From the NCBI RefSeq assembly GCF_024753285.1, contig NZ_JANUGW010000003.1, positions 310,001-374,000 on the forward strand: a stretch of 64,000 nucleotides of DNA. Reading direction: 5' to 3'. The translations under genes and the position numbers were made by a program. Source of the stretch: Massilia pinisoli (GTDB lineage: Bacteria; Pseudomonadota; Gammaproteobacteria; Burkholderiales; Burkholderiaceae_D). Below, piece after piece: positions 51,986-60,726 of the stretch. Below the pieces are notes generated by a model. It was not told the origin of the DNA, ran no database searches, and worked only from the letters and a program-made list of their open reading frames with translations. The first letter of the stretch is position 1. Every line of letters starts with the position of its first letter.

Positions 51986-53659
51986 ATGCGCCGTGCAACA
52001 CACCTCGGATTCGTCGCCGCCGCCGTCTTCACCGTCATGGTGCTGGTGGCGGCCGTGCCGTTCTGGCTGAACCGTTCCGTCAACGTCATGCTGGCGCAGG
52101 CGCGCGCCGAGCTGCTCGCGCAGCAGCGCCTGGACGACATCCTGACCAGCGTGCGCGACGCCGAGACGGCGCAGCGCGGCTTCATCGTCACCGGTAACGA
52201 CGCCTTCCTCGAACCGTACGAGCAGGCGCGGCGCACGCTGCCCGGCGCGCTGCACGAGGCGAAGGAAAAGGCGCGCACGGATGCCGAGCGGGCCACCGTG
52301 TGGCGCATCTCGCGCCTGGTGGATCTCAAGCTGGCCGAACTCGACGAAACCATCCAGCTGCGCCGCCATGCAGGTTTCGAGGCGGCCGAGCGCGTGGTCA
52401 GCTCGCTGCGCGGCAAGCTGTACATGGACGAGCTGCGCCGCATCGTGGCGGCGGAACAGGTGCGCGGCAAGGCCCGGCGCGACGCGCTGCGCGCCGATCT
52501 GCTGGCGCGCTCGGAAAAGTCGTTCTACGTGAGCGTCGCGGCGACGGCCGCCAATATCCTCGTGCTGGGCGTCCTGCTGCTGGTCGTGACGCGGGTGCTG
52601 CGCGAGCGCCGCGCCGCCGCCGCGCAACTCGAGGCCCAGGCCGGCGAGCTCGCGCAGGCGGTCGCCCTGACGACGCGCCACAACCGCGAGTTGACGGTGG
52701 TCGCCGAATTGCTGCGTGCCGTCGACGCCGTGCCGTCGGTCGCCGCGGCCGGCCTCGTGCTCGCGCGCGCGATGCCCAAGCTGTTGCCCGGCGTGGCCGG
52801 CACGCTGTTCCTGCTGCGCGACGACGACAACCAGCTGGACCGCGAGGCGCAGTGGGGCACGCCGTCCGACCAGCCCCCCGTCATCGACATCGACGCCTGC
52901 TGGGCACTGCGCCACCGGGCGCGCTACCGGACGGCGGGCCACGGCGAGCCGGCCTGCGCCCATTACCGCACCCCGGTGGACGATGCGCCGGGCCGCCTGT
53001 GCATCCCGCTCGTCACGCACGACGACTTGCTCGGCATGCTGCACCTGGAGGGACTGGCGACGGGCCCCGGGCAGGACGAGCAGGAACGCGTCGCGGTGAC
53101 GATCGCGGAGCAGTTCGCGCTGGCGCTGGGGAGTGCGCGCCTGCGCGAGTCGTTGCGCCGCCAGTCCGTGCTCGATCCGCTCACGGGCCTGTTCAACCGG
53201 CGCCACTTCGACGCGGCGCTGAAGCGCGAGCTGGCGCGGGCGCGGCGCAAGAACGTGCCGGTGAGCCTCGTGCTCGTCGATATCGACCATTTCAAGCGCG
53301 TCAACGATGACTACGGCCACGCCGTCGGCGACGCCGTGCTGCGCACCATCGCCCAGCAGCTGCGCCAGGGCATCCGCGAAGGCGACGTCGCCTGCCGCTA
53401 TGGCGGCGAGGAGATGGTTCTGCTGCTGCCGGAATGCGCGGCCGCGGATGCGCGCGCGCGCGCGGAGGCGATCCGCGTCGCGCTGGCGACCGTCACGCCG
53501 AACCCCGAAGGCGAGGGACCGGAACGGATCACCGCGTCGTTCGGCGTCGCGTCGTATCCCGTCCATGCGCAGGATGCCGAGTCGTTGTTCTGGGCGGCCG
53601 ACAAGGCGCTGTACCGCGCCAAGCAGGAAGGCCGCAACCGCGTGCTGATGGGCGCGTGA
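51986..53659 (+). CDS. CHASE3-like / GAF / GGDEF diguanylate cyclase
   Basis: 557 residues from the ATG at 51986; an in-frame TTG at 51965 is possible. Membrane segment at 8-28, a CHASE3-like periplasmic helical region with the DAETAQRGFIVTG signature, a second membrane segment near 190-210, a GAF-like region (about 240-385), then GGDEF (LDPLTGLFNRRHFD; RYGGEEM near 472). The RxxD inhibitory site (REGD) sits five residues before GG, so product feedback control is likely. Makes c-di-GMP. Starts a signalling cluster with the HD-GYP and kinase genes. Confidence 0.9.
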   Translation: MRRATHLGFVAAAVFTVMVLVAAVPFWLNRSVNVMLAQARAELLAQQRLDDILTSVRDAETAQRGFIVTGNDAFLEPYEQARRTLPGALHEAKEKARTDAERATVWRISRLVDLKLAELDETIQLRRHAGFEAAERVVSSLRGKLYMDELRRIVAAEQVRGKARRDALRADLLARSEKSFYVSVAATAANILVLGVLLLVVTRVLRERRAAAAQLEAQAGELAQAVALTTRHNRELTVVAELLRAVDAVPSVAAAGLVLARAMPKLLPGVAGTLFLLRDDDNQLDREAQWGTPSDQPPVIDIDACWALRHRARYRTAGHGEPACAHYRTPVDDAPGRLCIPLVTHDDLLGMLHLEGLATGPGQDEQERVAVTIAEQFALALGSARLRESLRRQSVLDPLTGLFNRRHFDAALKRELARARRKNVPVSLVLVDIDHFKRVNDDYGHAVGDAVLRTIAQQLRQGIREGDVACRYGGEEMVLLLPECAAADARARAEAIRVALATVTPNPEGEGPERITASFGVASYPVHAQDAESLFWAADKALYRAKQEGRNRVLMGA

Positions 53660-53804
53660 ACCAACCGCCGCCCGCCGCCGGGGTTGCCTTACCGCCAACG
53701 CCACGCGCGACACTGCGCGGCACTGTTGCAAGCACCCAACCGGTAGAATATTGGTTGTCGCCCTAAGCGCGTGTCACAAATTCCACATGGAAACAAATGT
53801 TTCT

Positions 53805-53838
53805 TGACCGAAATGGGTGGGAGTTGATACTTTCGGTC
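53805..53838 (+). promoter_or_regulatory. Promoter-like element in an inverted repeat upstream of the HD-GYP gene
   Basis: TTGACC, 17 bp, TACTTT, lying between GACCGAAA and its reverse complement TTTCGGTC. It may be a regulated promoter. Confidence 0.4.
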
Positions 53839-53879
53839 TTGAAGACTCCACCGCAAGTGTCCACGTTCCGAGGCTCATC

Positions 53880-55163
53880 ATGGCCGACACGCTCACCATT
53901 CCAATCGACCAAGTCCAGATCGGCCTGTATATCCACCTCGACCTGAAGTGGTTCCAGCACCCGTTCGCATTCAGCCATTTCAAGGTCAAGACCGAGGACC
54001 AGCTGCGCACCTTGCGCGGCCTCGGGATCGACACCGTCCGCGTCGATCCCGCGCTCAGCGACGTGCCCGTGCCGTCCGCCGCGCCGGAGCAGCCCGCGCC
54101 GCCACCACAGCCTGCCGCGTCGGCGGAAGCGCGTGCCGAGTCGCCCGTCATGGCGGCGAAGCGGGAAATGATGGAACGCATCCGCGAACAGCGCGAGAAT
54201 GCCGGCCGCGTCGAGCAGGCGTTCGTGAACACGGCGCGTGCGATCCGCGACATCGACCGCAACCTGTTTTCCCAGCCGGCCGAGACCGTGCGCGTGGCCG
54301 GCAAGCTGATCGGCCAGATCACGGAATCGATCCTGTCCGCGCCCGAGCTCGCGATCAACCTGATGGGCGACAAGCTGGGCGGCGAGGAAGTCTACGTCCA
54401 CTCGCTGAACGTCACGATGCTGTCGATGATGATCGCGCGCGACATCAAGCTGCCGCACGAGCTGGCCAACGTGCTGGGCATGGGCGCGCTGCTGCACGAC
54501 ATCGGCACGAAGAACATCCCGGACAAGGTGTTGAACAAGCTCGACGCCTACAACCACGCGGAGCAGGCGCTCATGGAGACGCATTGCGAGGGCGGCTTCG
54601 AGATCGGCCGGAAGCTGGGCCTGGCGGCGCCGGCGCTGGGCATCATCCGCGACCACCACGAGATGTTCGACGGCACCGGCTACCCGCGCCACCTGCAGGG
54701 CGAGGCGACCAGCGTCCTGGCCCGCATCGTCTCGATCGCGAACCATTATGACGAGTTATGCAATCCGCGTAACCCGGCCGAGTCGCTCACGCCGCACGAG
54801 GCGCTGTCGCTGATGTTCGCCAAGATGCGCAGCCGCTTCGATCCGAAGCTGCTGCAGGTGTTCATCCGCTGCCTCGGCGTCTACCCGCCGGGCACGATCG
54901 TCCAGTTCGCGAACGGCGTCGTCGGCATGGTCGTCAACGTCAATACGGCGAAGCCGACGCGGCCCCAGGTCATGATCTACGAGGCCAGCGTGCCGCGCGA
55001 GGAAGCGATCGTCGTCGACCTCGAGCAGCAGCCCGACCTGAACATCGTGAAGTCGATCCGCCCGTCCCAGGTGCCGAAGGACATCTATAACTACCTCAGC
55101 CCGCGCAAGCGCGTCAGCTATTATTTCGACGCCCGCGACCCGGGCCGCAGGAGCCAGTCATGA
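53880..55163 (+). CDS. HD-GYP c-di-GMP phosphodiesterase with DUF3391
   Basis: 427 residues from the ATG at 53880; the frame to 53817 lacks support. DUF3391 N-terminus (ADTLTIPIDQVQIGLYIHLD). HD-GYP domain: HSLNVTMLSMM, LLHDIGTKNIPDKVLNK (HD near 207), HHEMFDGTGYPRHLQGE (near 259-275) matches the HHExxDGxGYP signature. Predicted to cleave c-di-GMP to GMP. Its stop overlaps the sensor kinase start by ATGA. Confidence 0.93.
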   Translation: MADTLTIPIDQVQIGLYIHLDLKWFQHPFAFSHFKVKTEDQLRTLRGLGIDTVRVDPALSDVPVPSAAPEQPAPPPQPAASAEARAESPVMAAKREMMERIREQRENAGRVEQAFVNTARAIRDIDRNLFSQPAETVRVAGKLIGQITESILSAPELAINLMGDKLGGEEVYVHSLNVTMLSMMIARDIKLPHELANVLGMGALLHDIGTKNIPDKVLNKLDAYNHAEQALMETHCEGGFEIGRKLGLAAPALGIIRDHHEMFDGTGYPRHLQGEATSVLARIVSIANHYDELCNPRNPAESLTPHEALSLMFAKMRSRFDPKLLQVFIRCLGVYPPGTIVQFANGVVGMVVNVNTAKPTRPQVMIYEASVPREEAIVVDLEQQPDLNIVKSIRPSQVPKDIYNYLSPRKRVSYYFDARDPGRRSQS

Positions 55164-56836
55164 GCCTGCACCAGCTGATGGTCGACCACAGCCCGTACAT
55201 GGCGATGGTGGTCGACCCGGCGGATTTGCGCATCCTCGTCGCCAGCCGCATGGTCGAGCAGGTGCTCGGCTATTCGCGCGAGCAGTTGCAGGGGATGGTG
55301 ATCACCGATATCGAAAGCTCCCTGCAGGACGTGTTCTATTGGGAGGACGTGCGCGCAGGCCAGTATCTCGACGTCGAGGCGCAGGAAGGCGAGTATTTAT
55401 GCGCCGACGCCTCGCTGCTGACGGTGATGAAGTCGGTGCGCGTGATCGACGACGCCGGCCGGCGGCTGCTGCTCGTGCGTGCGCGCGACCGCCGCCACGA
55501 GCGCCAGGTCGAGGCGTTGCTCGAGCAGACCCTCGCGCAGCTGCGCACGACGCTCGAGTCCACGGCCGACGGCATCCTCGTCATCGACTGGCACGGCAAG
55601 ATCACGAGCATGAACCGGCTGTTCTCCGCGATGTGGGACATCCCCGCCGTGCTGCTGCAGGCGGGCGAGGACGACGGCATCATCGAATACATCGCGGGCC
55701 AGGTCGAAGAGAGCGACGTGATCCGCAGCCGCCTGCGCCAGGTGGCCGACACGGCCGAGACGCAAGACCTGTTTCGCCTGAAGAACGGCCGCTTCTTCGA
55801 GTGCCGCTCGCGACCGCAGTTCCTGGGCGAGCGCGTGATCGGCCGCGTGTTCGGCTATACCGACGTGACCGAGCGCCATCGCGCCGAGGAAGCGCTGCGC
55901 GAGTCGCGCGACCAGCTGGAATCGAAAGTGCGCGAACGCACGCGCGACCTGCGCGAGGCGAACGCCACGCTGGAGCAGGAAAAGGCGCGCCAGGCGGACC
56001 TGATCAAGAAACTGGGCGAGGCCCAGAGCCAGCTGCTGCAGGCGGAAAAGATGGCCTCCATCGGCGTGCTGGCGGCCGGCGTCGCCCACGAGATCAACAA
56101 CCCGATCGGCTTCGTCAACTCGAACCTGGGCAGCCTGCAGCGGTATGCCCAGGCGATGCTCAAGCTGCTCGACAGTTACGAGGCGCTGGAAAGCTCGCTC
56201 AGTCCGGACGACCGCGCCTCGATCGCGCGCCTGAAGAAGGAAGTCGACGCCGACTACCTGCGCGAAGACCTGGAGCCGCTGCTGCGCGAATCGATGGACG
56301 GCATCGACCGCGTGCGCCGGATCGTGCAGGACATGAAGGATTTCTCGCACGTCGACGGCGGCGGCCTGCAGTACGCCGACCTCGAGGCGGGCCTGAACAG
56401 CACGCTGAACGTCGTCTGGAACGAGGTCAAATACAAGGCCGAGGTGACCAAGGAGTACGCGAACCTGCCGCAGATCGAATGCTATCCGTCGCAGCTGAAC
56501 CAGGTGTTCATGAACCTTCTGGTCAATGCCGCGCACGCGATCGAGAAGACCGGGCGCATCACGCTGCGCACTGGCTACGACGAGCGCCAGGTATGGATCG
56601 AGGTCGAGGACACGGGGACCGGCATCGCGCCGGACAAGCTGGGGCGCATCTTCGAACCGTTCTTCACGACCAAGCCGGTGGGCAAGGGCACGGGCCTGGG
56701 CCTGTCGCTGTCGTACGGCATCGTGCAAAAGCATGGCGGCCGCTTCGACGTGCACAGCGAAGTGGGCAAGGGCACGCGCTTCCGCGTCGTGCTGCCGCGG
56801 TTCCGCCCGGTGCCCGAAGCGGGCGTCGTCATCTGA
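55160..56836 (+). CDS. PAS-domain sensor histidine kinase
   Basis: 558 residues, no membrane segment, so a soluble sensor. Two PAS-like regions (about 1-110 and 135-245; FGYTDVTERHRAEEALRES closes the second), a long coiled coil (245-300), H-box AAGVAHEINNPIGFVNSN with the phospho-His near 310, and HATPase motifs (FMNLLVNAAHAI, DTGTGIAPDKLG, FFTTKPVGKGTGLGLSLS). No receiver domain and no response regulator gene next to it. Co-translated with the HD-GYP gene, so they likely act in one pathway. Confidence 0.92.
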   Translation: MSLHQLMVDHSPYMAMVVDPADLRILVASRMVEQVLGYSREQLQGMVITDIESSLQDVFYWEDVRAGQYLDVEAQEGEYLCADASLLTVMKSVRVIDDAGRRLLLVRARDRRHERQVEALLEQTLAQLRTTLESTADGILVIDWHGKITSMNRLFSAMWDIPAVLLQAGEDDGIIEYIAGQVEESDVIRSRLRQVADTAETQDLFRLKNGRFFECRSRPQFLGERVIGRVFGYTDVTERHRAEEALRESRDQLESKVRERTRDLREANATLEQEKARQADLIKKLGEAQSQLLQAEKMASIGVLAAGVAHEINNPIGFVNSNLGSLQRYAQAMLKLLDSYEALESSLSPDDRASIARLKKEVDADYLREDLEPLLRESMDGIDRVRRIVQDMKDFSHVDGGGLQYADLEAGLNSTLNVVWNEVKYKAEVTKEYANLPQIECYPSQLNQVFMNLLVNAAHAIEKTGRITLRTGYDERQVWIEVEDTGTGIAPDKLGRIFEPFFTTKPVGKGTGLGLSLSYGIVQKHGGRFDVHSEVGKGTRFRVVLPRFRPVPEAGVVI

Positions 56837-57208
56837 TCTCCGGCCGGGACAGCCCGGCATCTCACACGGCACAGCCGGCCGGAACTTCCTGAGCCCGGCC
56901 GAGTCCAAAATACCATCAACACCATGCCGGACGCGCGGCGGCGAAATGCGCCGCTGCGGTTAAAATGTTAACTAATTTTTAATTGAACAGAGTTGATCGG
57001 CGTGATAATGCGTGATTTTTTCGTTGATCAATGTTGCGTGATTCCTGTCACAGGGGATAAATCCCCCTAGGAATTCGGAATTAAATTCGGAAGAGATCGC
57101 GGCGCACGATACATTAGGCGGTTTGACAGGGTTAATCGATTTCATTAAGGTCAACCGGTCGTTTCTGGCGACTTAACACTTTAGCAATGTCCAACAAAGG
57201 GAGGAATT
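56837..57208. other. AT-rich intergenic region before a small ORF
   Basis: About 370 bp. Shows a GGGGAT-AA-ATCCCC palindrome (57053-57066), a TTGACA -35-like element (57123-57128) and a strong ribosome binding site at the end. No gene supported in it. Confidence 0.6.
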
Positions 57209-57403
57209 ATGAGCGAACGCAGACACGAGCAGAAGGTCAAGGACGTTGGCGTCGATAACGATTACCTGTGCATCGAGCTGTTGAGCGGTCTTCGCCTGAT
57301 AGGTCCGCTGCGCACGAATCCGGTTTACCGCGACCCCGTCACCCCACCCCAAGCGCGTCCTCTGCCGACCGGCGACTACAGACACGCCGCCGTCGCACCC
57401 TGA
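57209..57403 (+). CDS. Small hypothetical protein
   Basis: 64 residues with a strong GGGAGG ribosome binding site 7 bp upstream. Charged N-terminus (MSERRHEQKVKDVGVDNDY), short hydrophobic LCIELLSGLRLIG, Pro-rich end. No family recognised. The ribosome binding site and AT-rich upstream promoter-like region favour a real gene. Confidence 0.5.
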   Translation: MSERRHEQKVKDVGVDNDYLCIELLSGLRLIGPLRTNPVYRDPVTPPQARPLPTGDYRHAAVAP

Positions 57404-57498
57404 GCATTACCCTACGCCTTTTCCGGCCATGAGCCGGGAAGGGCTCCCCCCGCGCACGATTGCGCTTCCCGCCTCGCAAAGGCACGGACTGATGGGGT

Positions 57499-57504
57499 TA
57501 CAAT
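57499..57504 (+). promoter_or_regulatory. Putative -10 of the ybhP-like gene, leaderless arrangement
   Basis: TACAAT six bases before the ATG, the same layout as nudB. Confidence 0.4.
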
Positions 57505-57510
57505 GTTCCC

Positions 57511-58338
57511 ATGAAAATCCGTGTTGCGACCTACAACATTCACAAAGGCGTCTCTTCCTTTCGTAGTACGCCGCGCGTGTTGGCGCTGAAAAAAGCCATC
57601 GGTGCCTTCGATGCGGACGTCGTGTTCCTGCAGGAAGTGCAGGGGCGGCACGACCGCTACCAGGCGCGCTACGGCGAAAAGATCCGCAGCCCCCATCATC
57701 ACTGGCCCGAGAAGGCCCAGCACGAATTCTTCGCCGGCGAAAACCTGCACGCGGCCTATGGCATGAACGCCGTGTACGACCACGGCCACCACGGCAACGC
57801 GCTGCTGTCCGGCTTTCCGATCGCGAACCAGAACAACCACGACGTGTCCGACCACGCTTACGAACAGCGGGGCATCCTGCACTGCGTGCTCGAGACGGCG
57901 TCCGGCAACGTGCATTGCTACGTCGTGCACCTGGGCCTGTTCGAAGGCAGCCGCCGGCGCCAGACGGACTTGCTGATCAACTGCGTGCAGGATTCCGCGC
58001 GCGACGGCGAGCCCGTCATCATCGCCGGCGACTTCAACGACTGGCGCAACACCCTCAGCGACTGCCTGCGCGCGAAGCTGGGCGTCGTCGAGGTGTTCGA
58101 CGAACTGGAGCGGCCGTCGCGGCTCGGCGTGAGGATCGGCGACATGGTGCGCAGTGCGGCCGGGCGCGAAAAACGCCTCGTCCCGGCGCGGACGTTTCCT
58201 GCTGCGCTGCCCTGGTTCCGGCTCGACCGGATCTATGTGCGCGGCTTCCAGGTCGAGCATGCCGAAGTGCTGCACGGCCCGCAGTGGGCGCGCCTGTCGG
58301 ACCATGCACCGATCGTGGCCAACCTGCAGCTGACCTAG
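57511..58338 (+). CDS. ybhP: Endonuclease/exonuclease/phosphatase family protein, YbhP-like
   Basis: 275 residues. EEP fold: RVATYNIHKGVS, VVFLQEVQG, GNALLSGFP, IIAGDFNDW, LDRIYVRG and SDHAPIVANL are all conserved metal and catalytic segments. No signal peptide. Directly followed (2 bp) by clsB; in Escherichia coli ybhP and clsB are also adjacent, so a role in phospholipid metabolism is plausible. Substrate not known. Confidence 0.88.
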   Translation: MKIRVATYNIHKGVSSFRSTPRVLALKKAIGAFDADVVFLQEVQGRHDRYQARYGEKIRSPHHHWPEKAQHEFFAGENLHAAYGMNAVYDHGHHGNALLSGFPIANQNNHDVSDHAYEQRGILHCVLETASGNVHCYVVHLGLFEGSRRRQTDLLINCVQDSARDGEPVIIAGDFNDWRNTLSDCLRAKLGVVEVFDELERPSRLGVRIGDMVRSAAGREKRLVPARTFPAALPWFRLDRIYVRGFQVEHAEVLHGPQWARLSDHAPIVANLQLT

Positions 58339-58340
58339 CG

Positions 58341-59501
58341 ATGCGCACCGTCACGTATGTAGCCAACAACGACGTTACCCTCCTCGAAAGCGGCAGCACC
58401 TATTTCCCGGCGCTGCTGGCGGCCATCGATGCGGCCCGGCAGGAGATCCTGTACGAGACCTATATCTATGCCGAGGATGACACCGCGCGTGCCGTCACCG
58501 CCGCGCTGATCCGCGCCGCACAGCGCGGCGTCAAGGTGCGCGTGCTGGCCGACTGGTTCGGCACGGGCAACCGCACCGCATGCCGCCTGAAAGAAGAGTT
58601 CTGCGGCGCCGGGGTGCACTACCGCATGTTCAACCCATGGTTCAAGCGGGGCGCCGCGCGCAGCCATCGCAAGATTGCCGTGATGGACCGCGAGGTCGCG
58701 TTTGTCGGCGGCATCAACACGAACGACGACAACCTGCACGACTACGAACCGCACGCGCCGCTGCCGGCGCCCCGCTGGGATTTCGCCGTGCGCGTACGCG
58801 GGCCGCTCGTGGCGGAGATCCACCGCGAAGCGCAGGCGCAGTGGGCGCGGGCGGGTCACCTGCCGCTCGTCCGCCGCATCAACCTGTTCCGCGAGATGCG
58901 CAAGCAGCCGGCCGCGCTGGGCGACCATCCGATGCGCGCCGCGTTCGTCGTGCGCGACAACCTGCGCAACCGCCGCACGATCCAGCGCGCCTACCTGCAG
59001 GCGATCGGCCGTGCGCGCAAGCGCGTGCTGATGGCCACGCCGTATTTCGCGCCGCACCGCAAGTTCCGCGACGCGCTGTGCCAGGCCGCGCGGCGTGGCG
59101 TCGACGTGTGCCTGATGATCGGCGTGGGCGAGTTTCGCATGCAGGATGCCGTCGCGTCGTCGTTTTATCCGCAGCTGCTCGCGGCCGGCGTGCGCATCTT
59201 CGAATACCGCAAGACGCAGCTGCATGCCAAAGTGGCGGTCGTGGACGACAACTGGGCGACGGTCGGGTCCAGCAATTGCGACGGGCTGTCGCTGTTCGTC
59301 AACCAGGAGGCGAACGTCGTCGTGCGCGATGCCCGGTTCGCGATGACGCTCGCGCGCCAGATCGAGCGCGGCGTCGCCGACGGCGTGCAGGTATGCATGG
59401 ATGATCTGCGGCAACTGGGTTGGGTGCGCCGCTGCGGCCACGAAATGGCCTATTTTCTCTATAAAATGACGATGCGGGTCGTGGCGATCGGCTACGCCTG
59501 A
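58341..59501 (+). CDS. clsB: Cardiolipin synthase B
   Basis: 386 residues from the ATG at 58341. Two HKD phospholipase D motifs: HRKIAVMD near 108 and HAKVAVVD near 293, each followed by the Gly/Asn pocket (FVGGIN; TVGSSN). No N-terminal membrane segments, as in ClsB. Synthesises cardiolipin or phosphatidylglycerol by phosphatidyl transfer at the membrane. Follows the ybhP-like gene. Confidence 0.92.
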   Translation: MRTVTYVANNDVTLLESGSTYFPALLAAIDAARQEILYETYIYAEDDTARAVTAALIRAAQRGVKVRVLADWFGTGNRTACRLKEEFCGAGVHYRMFNPWFKRGAARSHRKIAVMDREVAFVGGINTNDDNLHDYEPHAPLPAPRWDFAVRVRGPLVAEIHREAQAQWARAGHLPLVRRINLFREMRKQPAALGDHPMRAAFVVRDNLRNRRTIQRAYLQAIGRARKRVLMATPYFAPHRKFRDALCQAARRGVDVCLMIGVGEFRMQDAVASSFYPQLLAAGVRIFEYRKTQLHAKVAVVDDNWATVGSSNCDGLSLFVNQEANVVVRDARFAMTLARQIERGVADGVQVCMDDLRQLGWVRRCGHEMAYFLYKMTMRVVAIGYA

Positions 59502-59512
59502 GTGGAACTGTG

Positions 59513-59896
59513 ATGACGGACAACGACAACGTAAGAATCGACAAATGGCTGTGGGCCGCGCGCTTTTTCAAGACGCGCTCGCTGGCCGCGGATGCCGTCG
59601 ACCGCGGGCGCGTGCGCATTGGCGGCGAACCTGTGAAACCCGCCCGTTCCGTCAAGGTCGATGATAAGATTTTCATCGACAACGGTTCGAACCGGTGGGA
59701 AGTGGTCGTGCTGGGGCTGTCCGACAAGCGCGGCCCCGCACCCGTCGCCCAGGCGCTGTACCGCGAGACGGAAGAGAGCCTCGTGCGCCGCGAAAACGAC
59801 CAGGAAGCACGCCGTTTGTTCCCCGAACCGGGCAGCACGATCAAGGGCCGCCCGACCAAGCGCGACCGCCGCGCCCTGACCCGCGCCGGCGGCTGA
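59513..59896 (+). CDS. hslR: S4-domain RNA-binding protein, Hsp15-like
   Basis: 127 residues from the ATG at 59513 (a GTG at 59510 is possible). S4 domain VRIDKWLWAARFFKTRSLA, DRGRVRIGGEPVKPARSVKV; basic C-terminal tail. Hsp15 (HslR) binds 50S subunits with a stalled peptidyl-tRNA. Starts 11 bp after clsB. Confidence 0.88.
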   Translation: MTDNDNVRIDKWLWAARFFKTRSLAADAVDRGRVRIGGEPVKPARSVKVDDKIFIDNGSNRWEVVVLGLSDKRGPAPVAQALYRETEESLVRRENDQEARRLFPEPGSTIKGRPTKRDRRALTRAGG

Positions 59897-59950
59897 CACC
59901 TCGCCGCGTGTTGTGGCCAAGGCACTAGAACGGCGCCTCTAAGTTCCCGT

Positions 59951-59979
59951 TTGACATTTATCGGCTGGTAGATAATAGT
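59951..59979 (+). promoter_or_regulatory. Promoter upstream of the TetR/beta-oxidation genes
   Basis: TTGACA followed by 17 bp and AATAGT, a good -35 and a fair -10. Confidence 0.5.
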
Positions 59980-59989
59980 ACGAGCGTTC

Positions 59990-60014
59990 GGATTTTTTCG
60001 GTCAGAGAAAATCC
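59990..60014. promoter_or_regulatory. Inverted repeat, possible autoregulatory TetR operator
   Basis: Arms GGATTTTTTC and GAGAAAATCC, matching at nine of ten positions, around a 5-bp centre. Lies just downstream of the promoter and 41 bp before the TetR start. Confidence 0.45.
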
Positions 60015-60055
60015 TTCCTTACGCGAGGCATATTATTAACACGACAGCTAAATCG

Positions 60056-60691
60056 ATGAGCATGCGCAAAGGCGAGATGACGCGGGCCGCCATCCTCGAT
60101 GTTGCGCTCGAGCTCGCCAGCCGCGACGGTCTCGAAGGCTTGACGATCGGCCTGCTGGCCGACCGCATGAGCATGAGCAAATCAGGCGTCTTCGCGCACT
60201 TCGGTTCGCGCGAAGACTTGCAGATCGACGTGCTCAAGCTGTACCACCGCCGTTTCGAGCAGGAAGTCTTCTTCCCCAGCCTGAAGGAACCCCGCGGCCT
60301 GCCGCGCCTGGAGGCGATGTTCAATCACTGGCTCAAGCGCGTGTCGGTCGAGATCGCGTCCGGCTGCATCTATATCAGTGGCGCCGTCGAATACGACGAC
60401 CGTCCGGGCCCGATCCGCGAAGAACTCGTCGCCATGGTCCGCACGTGGCAGGGCGCCCTGCTGCGCTGCGCGCAACAGGCCATCGAATGCGGCGACCTCA
60501 AGCCGGGCACCGATCCCGAGCAGCTCGTGTACGAGATGTACGGCCTCGTGCTGGCGGTGCACCACGATGCGCGCTTCCTGCGCCTGCCGGGCGCCGTCGA
60601 CCGCGCGCACCGCGGCTTCGCGCGCCTCATCGCAGATTACCGCAACCCCAACAAGCAAGACAGCCAGGCAGCTACGGCCGGCGCTCAGTAA
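60056..60691 (+). CDS. TetR/AcrR regulator of the beta-oxidation genes
   Basis: 211 residues. HTH at the N-terminus (AAILDVALELASRDGLEGLT, IGLLADRMSMSKSGVFAHFG). Ligand domain with EYDDRPGPIREELV. Followed after 35 bp by the acyl-CoA dehydrogenase gene, so by position it probably senses a fatty acyl-CoA and controls this operon, like FadR/PsrA-type TetR proteins. The start ATG at 60056 lacks a strong ribosome binding site; the ATG at 60062 is an alternative. Confidence 0.88.
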   Translation: MSMRKGEMTRAAILDVALELASRDGLEGLTIGLLADRMSMSKSGVFAHFGSREDLQIDVLKLYHRRFEQEVFFPSLKEPRGLPRLEAMFNHWLKRVSVEIASGCIYISGAVEYDDRPGPIREELVAMVRTWQGALLRCAQQAIECGDLKPGTDPEQLVYEMYGLVLAVHHDARFLRLPGAVDRAHRGFARLIADYRNPNKQDSQAATAGAQ

Positions 60692-60726
60692 TTCAACACA
60701 CAATATCCACCTGTCAGGAGAACAAC

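Noticed and set aside
56972..57154. Minus-strand ORF of 60 codons
   Set aside because: In the AT-rich promoter region; no ribosome binding site or similarity.
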